DNA of 64,000 nt from Chryseobacterium sp. SN22 (GTDB taxonomy: Bacteria; Bacteroidota; Bacteroidia; Flavobacteriales; Weeksellaceae), in assembly GCF_008329705.1 (NCBI RefSeq), contig NZ_VTSX01000015.1, positions 62,001 through 126,000 of the forward strand, written 5' to 3'. The position numbers and the translations under genes were made by a program. This document shows positions 59,658 to 64,000 of this stretch, in pieces; the first letter of the stretch is position 1; each line of letters begins with the position of its first letter. The notes beneath the pieces were generated by a model. It made no database searches. It saw only the letters and a list, made by a program, of their open reading frames with translations, and was not told the DNA's origin.

Positions 59658-60185
59658 TTATTGAGACCTTGCCTTCAGCGCAGTTTCCCGCTGGAAAAGC
59701 TGGTTTTTCTTTTCCTTAAAGCCGATGGAGCATTCTTCAAACTGTTTTTCGAAACTTTTGATGTTTTCGGTTTTGCTGGAAATGACTTTTTTATCGTTGA
59801 AATACATTTTGTAGAATTTGGCAATCTGCGGATAAGCATCTTTTCTGATGTCTGAGATACTCTCTCCGGTCTGGAAATAGTTGGCCACATCATTGATTCC
59901 GTAGACTATATTGCTTTCCTCGAAAGGCTGCGGGGCTTCGTCCGTCAGACGGTTGATCATAGCAAATGTGCTGTCCATGGTTTTGTAAGAGAATTTCTGC
60001 CTCTGGTCAAACCTGGCTTTTTCCTCCAGATTCCTTACGGAAACGATGTCCTCGTCCGAAAAAGGTGACTCGAACCCTTTCAGGAATATGATCCCCAAAA
60101 ATAGGATGGCTGCGAAAAGCATAAGAATTAAATATAAAAACTGATAATGTCTTTCTTTTTTCGATAGTGTGATCTGTCCCTGCAT
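59658..60185 (-). CDS. tssO: TssO-like single-pass T6SS membrane protein
   Basis: A 175-residue protein with one membrane helix (FLYLILMLFAAILFLGIIFL) near residues 15-35 and an extracytoplasmic helical region (FDQRQKFSYKTMDSTFAMIN; FYKMYFNDKKVISSKTENI). Architecture and place in the operon fit TssO, which replaces part of the membrane complex in Bacteroidota systems. It is 12 bp after a related membrane protein. Confidence 0.75.
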   Translation of the reverse strand: MQGQITLSKKERHYQFLYLILMLFAAILFLGIIFLKGFESPFSDEDIVSVRNLEEKARFDQRQKFSYKTMDSTFAMINRLTDEAPQPFEESNIVYGINDVANYFQTGESISDIRKDAYPQIAKFYKMYFNDKKVISSKTENIKSFEKQFEECSIGFKEKKNQLFQRETALKARSQ

Positions 60186-60197
60186 AATATTGGCTTT

Positions 60198-60734
60198 TTA
60201 TCTTCTGCGTCTGCTTCCTGAAAATTTTCTGGTGGGGTCTACCCGGAGTTCATGGTTTACAATGCCTACCTTCCCTCTGCATTCACTAAGGTCCCGGAGG
60301 GCATTCTGCTCTTTGTAAGAGACGTTGACGATCTGGTTTTTAAGTGCAAGCATCGGGGCAATCTGCTTCATGAGAATGGAATAATGCCTGAAATTATCAG
60401 CGCTGTCTTTTCCCATGATGTTTTTGGCATCACGGACGTTGTCGATAATGTAATTTCTAAGGAAGATATCGTTATCCACTTTATTGATATCCAGCTGATC
60501 CATCCGGTACAGGATGCTGTCGACATGGATCCTGAGAAGATCGCTTCGGGTAAGGAGTTCGCGGTAATCATCCGCCTGTTTTTTTATTCCTTCCCGCTGG
60601 ATGTCATAGCTTTTAAAAAAGAAAAATATACAGATGAAGGAAACACCTGACAGAATAATGAATGACAGGACAAACTTCCAAATGCCCATCCTGACGTCCG
60701 ATTTATTTAATTTTTTCTCCCGATTCGAAGACAT
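60198..60734 (-). CDS. Second TssO-like single-pass T6SS membrane protein
   Basis: 178 residues from MSSNREKKLNKSDVRMGIWK; a longer frame to 60866 is rejected because a promoter-like element lies inside it at 60786-60793. One membrane helix (FVLSFIILSGVSFICIFFFF) precedes a periplasmic helical region (EGIKKQADDYRELLTRSDLL; LRNYIIDNVRDAKNI), and the protein ends in a basic tail. The layout copies the downstream TssO-like protein, so the two may form a hetero-oligomer. It is the first gene of the operon that ends with tssR. Confidence 0.75.
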   Translation of the reverse strand: MSSNREKKLNKSDVRMGIWKFVLSFIILSGVSFICIFFFFKSYDIQREGIKKQADDYRELLTRSDLLRIHVDSILYRMDQLDINKVDNDIFLRNYIIDNVRDAKNIMGKDSADNFRHYSILMKQIAPMLALKNQIVNVSYKEQNALRDLSECRGKVGIVNHELRVDPTRKFSGSRRRR

Positions 60735-60785
60735 ATGTTTTGTGATTTGTTTGGAATGTGAAATTATAAAAAAATAATGTATATA

Positions 60786-60793
60786 CAAAATTA
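60786..60793 (-). promoter_or_regulatory. -7 promoter element of the tssO-tssR operon
   Basis: TAATTTTG on the minus strand, 51 bp before the chosen start codon, the same distance as at both hcp genes. The palindrome pair of the hcp promoters is not present here. Confidence 0.45.
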
Positions 60794-61032
60794 AGTATTT
60801 GTTTATATAGCCTGTTTTCGAATTAAATAATAAGGCGGGCGGATAAAGCCTTTTCAGGTAAACCATTACACCATCATCAAAGACTGGGAATTATAACCGC
60901 ACAATTTATTTCAGCACCCGGATCCTTCGAGGTTCCAGGACTTATCTTAATAAAATTAATTTCCACTTTCGGCTTATTTTCCTAATTTAGTAATCTGAAT
61001 TTTAATTATCATTCACCAAATCGATAGTAAAA

Positions 61033-61704
61033 GTGAGCAAAATATTGAGTAATACTGTGCGGTTTTCCATTGCCGACAGCGATTTTTATTTTAAAAAGAT
61101 CCTGATCAAAACACTTACGGAAAATCCGTTTTACGTTCTGCTTAACGACTGCAACAACGGCCATGAGCTGATCAGCAGGAATTACAGAAGGCAGGAGGAC
61201 GTATTTATCATCGAGCTTTTTATGCCGGTACTCAGCGGACTGGAAGCCATCAAATACATCCGTAAAAGCAACACCGAAACGCCGATCATCACCTACTCCG
61301 GGACCTATCAGGAAGATATGGCAGACTTCCTGTCCAAAATCCCGAACGTCTACTATTGCCAGAAAAAAAGCAACATCATTAAAGACATCATCAAAGGAAA
61401 AATCGCTTCAGACAGCTTTGATTATACCGCTTATACCCGATCCTGGGAGCAGCAGCCCCTGGCCGTAATGGAATATATGGACCGCCAGAAAAAGAGCCAG
61501 GAAGAGCTTTCGCCAACCGAGATCCAGCTTATGAAATTCTGCTATGAAGGCTTCAGCAATAAGGAGATCGGCGAAAAACTGAAACTCAGCACCAGGACCA
61601 TCGATACGTATATCAACCGCCTTACGGAAAAGCTCGGGCTGAAGACAAAACTCCACCTCATCCGCTTCTGTGTGGAGAACGGATACTACAATTCCAGCAT
61701 GTAA
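61033..61704 (+). CDS. LuxR-type response regulator with Glu at the phosphorylation site
   Basis: A 223-residue protein with a GTG start. The receiver-like domain (about 8-125) opens with FSIADSDFYF, but the acceptor position is Glu61 in FIIELFMPVLSGL where Asp is expected; conserved Lys remains in YYCQKKSN. A LuxR-type helix-turn-helix closes the protein (LSPTEIQLMKFCYEGFSNKE, IGEKLKLSTRTIDTYINRLT). It is divergent from the T6SS operon with about 300 bp between them. Glu can mimic a phosphorylated state, so the protein may be active without a kinase. It is the only transcription factor beside the T6SS genes. Confidence 0.85.
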   Translation: MSKILSNTVRFSIADSDFYFKKILIKTLTENPFYVLLNDCNNGHELISRNYRRQEDVFIIELFMPVLSGLEAIKYIRKSNTETPIITYSGTYQEDMADFLSKIPNVYYCQKKSNIIKDIIKGKIASDSFDYTAYTRSWEQQPLAVMEYMDRQKKSQEELSPTEIQLMKFCYEGFSNKEIGEKLKLSTRTIDTYINRLTEKLGLKTKLHLIRFCVENGYYNSSM

Positions 61705-61780
61705 AGGAGAATTAATCTTATTTTAACACCGAGTAAATATTAAGTTTTCAACCTCTTAAAGAAAAATATTTTGCCACTAA

Positions 61781-61813
61781 TTTGTTAATATTCAATTTTT
61801 TTAACTAAATTTG
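61781..61813 (+). promoter_or_regulatory. Strong Bacteroidota promoter of the HU gene
   Basis: TTTG (61781-61784), 21 bp, then TAAATTTG (61806-61813): both halves of the Bacteroidota housekeeping promoter are present. Transcription should begin near 61820, about 25 bp before the HU start. Confidence 0.75.
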
Positions 61814-61844
61814 CACACCTAAAATTTAAAATTAAAATAAGGAA

Positions 61845-62135
61845 ATGACAAAGGCAGAATTGGTAAACACCATCTCAAATAAGTTGGGCACCGAAAAGAA
61901 TGAAACACAGAAAGTTGTAGAGGCTTTTATGCAGGAAATCAGGACTTCTATGTATAATGGAGATAATGTTTATCTAAGAGGTTTTGGATCTTTTATCATT
62001 AAAACTAGGGCAGCAAAAACGGGAAGAAACATTTCCAAGAACACTGCTATCGAAATCCCTGCTCATAACATTCCTGCTTTCAAACCATCAAAATCGTTTG
62101 TGGAGAAAGTAAAAACGAAAGTTACCGTAAAATAG
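61845..62135 (+). CDS. HU family DNA-binding protein
   Basis: A 96-residue nucleoid protein (family about 90). MTKAELVNTISNKLGTEKNE, the flexible arm segment GFGSFIIKTRAAKTGRNISK with the R-x-GRN-P-like core, and IPAHNIPAFKPSKSFVEKVK are typical. HU dimers bend and compact DNA. The strong promoter and the following small basic-protein gene suggest a constitutive, highly expressed unit. Confidence 0.95.
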   Translation: MTKAELVNTISNKLGTEKNETQKVVEAFMQEIRTSMYNGDNVYLRGFGSFIIKTRAAKTGRNISKNTAIEIPAHNIPAFKPSKSFVEKVKTKVTVK

Positions 62136-62177
62136 AACATTAACTGAATATTAACTAGTTACTAAAAAATTATAATT

Positions 62178-62267
62178 ATGCCAAGCGGAAAGAAAAGAAA
62201 AAGACACAAGGTTGCAACCCACAAGAGAAAGAAAAGAAGAAGAGCGAACAGACACAAGAAGAAATAA
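62178..62267 (+). CDS. 29-residue highly basic protein (possible ribosome-associated peptide)
   Basis: MPSGKKRKRHKVATHKRKKR then RRANRHKKK: 19 of 29 residues are Lys, Arg or His-type bases and there is no hydrophobic core. It starts 42 bp after HU and is followed by a strong terminator. The composition is like very small ribosomal proteins (bL36, THX, or the Flavobacterium-specific bL38), and a link to RNase G downstream would fit RNA binding. I cannot verify which, if any, it matches. Confidence 0.75.
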   Translation: MPSGKKRKRHKVATHKRKKRRRANRHKKK

Positions 62268-62294
62268 TCTCTTTTTCTCGAGATCTATGATATA

Positions 62295-62346
62295 AAAATA
62301 TAGTTGGTGATTTTAAATTTTAAAGCCTCACCGACTATATTTTGTT
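62295..62346 (+). terminator. Terminator after the HU/basic-protein unit
   Basis: A 16-bp stem with one G-U pair (AAAATATAGTTGGTGA at 62295-62310 with its partner at 62328-62343) is followed by T-rich DNA. Confidence 0.8.
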
Positions 62347-62499
62347 TTGCAACGATAAGATGATACGGAAAAGATGTTTTTATGGTTTATCAGAAAAATT
62401 ATATTCAATCAATGGTAATGCTTACCTTAAGCGTAAAATTTATATGATGAGAAAAACAGCCTTTTCCTGCCGTCTTAACAATTTTTATCTTACATTAAA

Positions 62500-64000
62500 A
62501 TGAAGAAAGAACTAATAGTTTCGCATGAGGATGATCTTACGAAGATTGCCCTGCTGGAAGACGGAAGACTATGTGAACTTCATGAGCAAGAGGACAAAAG
62601 CGATTTTATAGTTGGAGATGTGTTTATCGGGAAAGTAAAGAAGCTGGCCCCCAACCTGAATGCCGCATTCGTGAACATCGGATACGAAAAGGATGCCTTC
62701 CTGCATTATCAGGATCTGGGACCGCAATACCTTACTTACAAAAAATTCGTAAAGGATACGATTTCCAGAAAACAGAACACATCAAGCTTAAAGAATTTCG
62801 AGATACAGCCCGAAATAGATAAAAACGGAACCGTAGACAAAGTCATCGCCAAAGATGATATTGTTCTGCTTCAGATCACCAAAGAACCCATTTCCACCAA
62901 AGGACCGAGAATTTCCACTCAGGTATCCTTAACTGGGCGTTTTTTGGTCCTGATCCCTTTCGACAACAAAGTTTCCATTTCTAAAAAAGTGAGAAGCAAT
63001 GAGGAGAAAGAAAGGCTCAGAACACTGATCGAGAGTATAAAACCTGAAGGTTTCGGTGTTATCATCCGCACCGTCGCCGAAGGAAAGAAAGTGGCCGACC
63101 TGCACAACGACATGAATCAGCTGATTCAGAAGTGGGAGACAACTTTTAAGAATATACAGAAAAACAAAGTTCCGTCCAGGGTTTTAAGCGAAGATGATAA
63201 AGCTTCAGCTATTTTAAGGGATAACTTCAACCAGGATTTCGTAAGCATCACCTGCGACGACGAGCAGATGGTTGAGGAAATGAAAAATTACGTGGAAGTA
63301 ATTGCCCCGGAAAGAAAAAACATTGTCCATTTTCACAATTCCCATATTCCGCTCCTGGAATATTACAATGTTGAAAAACAGCTCAAACAAAGCTTCGGGA
63401 AACACGTCAACATCCCAAGCTCAAAAGGCGCTTACCTGGTGATCGAACACACGGAAGCCCTGCACGTAGTCGACGTAAACTCCGGTAACAATATCACTAC
63501 CGGCGCTGCCGTAAACAAAGAACATGCCCTCAGGGTAAACAAAATGGCAGCTACTGAGATCGCACGACAGCTGCGTCTCCGTGATATGGGCGGGATCATC
63601 GTAATCGATTTCATCGACATGACGAACCCCGAACACCGAAGAGATCTGTTTGAACATCTGAAGGAAGAAATGAAGCGCGATAAAGCCCGCCATAAAATTC
63701 TTCCGCCGAGTAAATTCGGACTGATTCAGATTACCAGACAAAGAAACCGTCCGGAAAAACAGATCGAAACCAAAGAAGAAAACCCGAATAAAGACGGAGA
63801 AATCGTAGCTCCGATCGTTATCGTGGAAAGAATGGGCGAAGCCCTGAGAACGATTATGCAGAAGGAAAAAGGAAAACTGTACCTCCATGTCCACCCGTTT
63901 GTGGAAGCCTACCTCACCAAAGGATTCAACAGCATCCAGACGAGATGGTTCATCAAATACAAAAAGTGGGTAACGGTAATCCCAAGAGATTCCTTCAAAT
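62500..64000 (+). CDS. rng: Ribonuclease E/G family protein (RNase G), cut by the window end
   Basis: 500 residues are visible, without a stop before the edge; the family is about 510-520 residues here, so almost the whole protein is present. The start MKKELIVSHEDDLTKIALLE leads into an S1 domain (DVFIGKVKKLAPNLNAAFVN). The catalytic magnesium residues are D325 in LHVVDVNSGNN and the Asp of VIDFIDM (about D370). RNase G cuts single-stranded RNA with a 5' monophosphate and matures 16S rRNA. The large C-terminal scaffold of E. coli RNase E is not expected at this length. Confidence 0.93.
   Translation, partial: MKKELIVSHEDDLTKIALLEDGRLCELHEQEDKSDFIVGDVFIGKVKKLAPNLNAAFVNIGYEKDAFLHYQDLGPQYLTYKKFVKDTISRKQNTSSLKNFEIQPEIDKNGTVDKVIAKDDIVLLQITKEPISTKGPRISTQVSLTGRFLVLIPFDNKVSISKKVRSNEEKERLRTLIESIKPEGFGVIIRTVAEGKKVADLHNDMNQLIQKWETTFKNIQKNKVPSRVLSEDDKASAILRDNFNQDFVSITCDDEQMVEEMKNYVEVIAPERKNIVHFHNSHIPLLEYYNVEKQLKQSFGKHVNIPSSKGAYLVIEHTEALHVVDVNSGNNITTGAAVNKEHALRVNKMAATEIARQLRLRDMGGIIVIDFIDMTNPEHRRDLFEHLKEEMKRDKARHKILPPSKFGLIQITRQRNRPEKQIETKEENPNKDGEIVAPIVIVERMGEALRTIMQKEKGKLYLHVHPFVEAYLTKGFNSIQTRWFIKYKKWVTVIPRDSFK

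Noticed and set aside
28266..60734. Prophage tail or extracellular contractile injection system instead of a T6SS
   Set aside because: ClpV, TssO-like proteins, TssR and the TssD type are T6SS-iii specific, and no phage capsid, terminase or eCIS-specific ATPase genes are seen.
60735..60866. N-terminal extension of the first TssO-like gene (start at 60866)
   Set aside because: The extension lacks similarity to TssO-like proteins, would add a hydrophobic segment before the expected membrane helix and contains a promoter-like element. The start at 60734 is preferred.

Overview
The window looks like the chromosome of a Flavobacteriia member, most likely Chryseobacterium or a close relative in the Weeksellaceae. 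The grounds are Bacteroidota-type promoters (TAnnTTTG near -7) instead of sigma70 boxes, few Shine-Dalgarno sequences, an S46 dipeptidyl-peptidase, relaxed lipoprotein boxes, a kdp locus with a detached kinase and a sigma-54-type regulator, and a Bacteroidota-specific type VI secretion system (subtype T6SS-iii). No rRNA, tRNA, CRISPR array, transposase or prophage was recognised.

Layout. 1-6.8 kb: end of an S46 peptidase, a polysaccharide deacetylase overlapping a GNAT protein, an M16 metalloprotease and a second GNAT protein. 7.2-18.7 kb: potassium uptake. An NtrC-type regulator is followed by two membrane microproteins, kdpF, kdpA, kdpB, kdpC, an outer-membrane barrel, a truncated KdpD (ATP-binding and USP parts only) and a separate HAMP/PAS histidine kinase. 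Most gaps here carry inverted or GGAAG-type repeats. 18.7-24.9 kb: small soluble proteins, several resembling immunity families (SMI1/KNR4-like, Imm22-like), a MESH1-like HD hydrolase, a PP2C-like phosphatase, and an HxlR regulator divergent from a DoxX/DsbA-family pair. 25.0-27.9 kb: polA.

28-61 kb, nearly all on the minus strand: T6SS islands. Island 1 is hcp, vgrG, a LysM protein, a PAAR-like protein with membrane segments and an unknown C-terminus, and two small proteins that may be its immunity partners. Island 2 is hcp, clpV (tssH), a lytic transglycosylase, vgrG, a Tle1-like phospholipase (DUF2235) and a DUF2931 lipoprotein, the probable immunity protein. Island 3 is two TssO-like membrane proteins, a PKD-domain protein, TssR, a PAAR-like protein, a large peptidoglycan-targeting effector and a run of exported proteins or lipoproteins that contains three duplicated families. 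I read this run as an immunity array. The two hcp genes encode nearly identical proteins and share a matching promoter and a tandem 14-bp palindrome upstream. Sheath, baseplate and TssN genes (tssB, C, E, F, G, K, N) are absent from the window and must lie elsewhere if the system works.

61-64 kb: a LuxR-type regulator with Glu in place of the phospho-acceptor Asp, transcribed away from the T6SS operon, then HU, a 29-residue highly basic protein and RNase G (cut by the window end).

All functional statements are from reading sequence and known family motifs; no database search was run.
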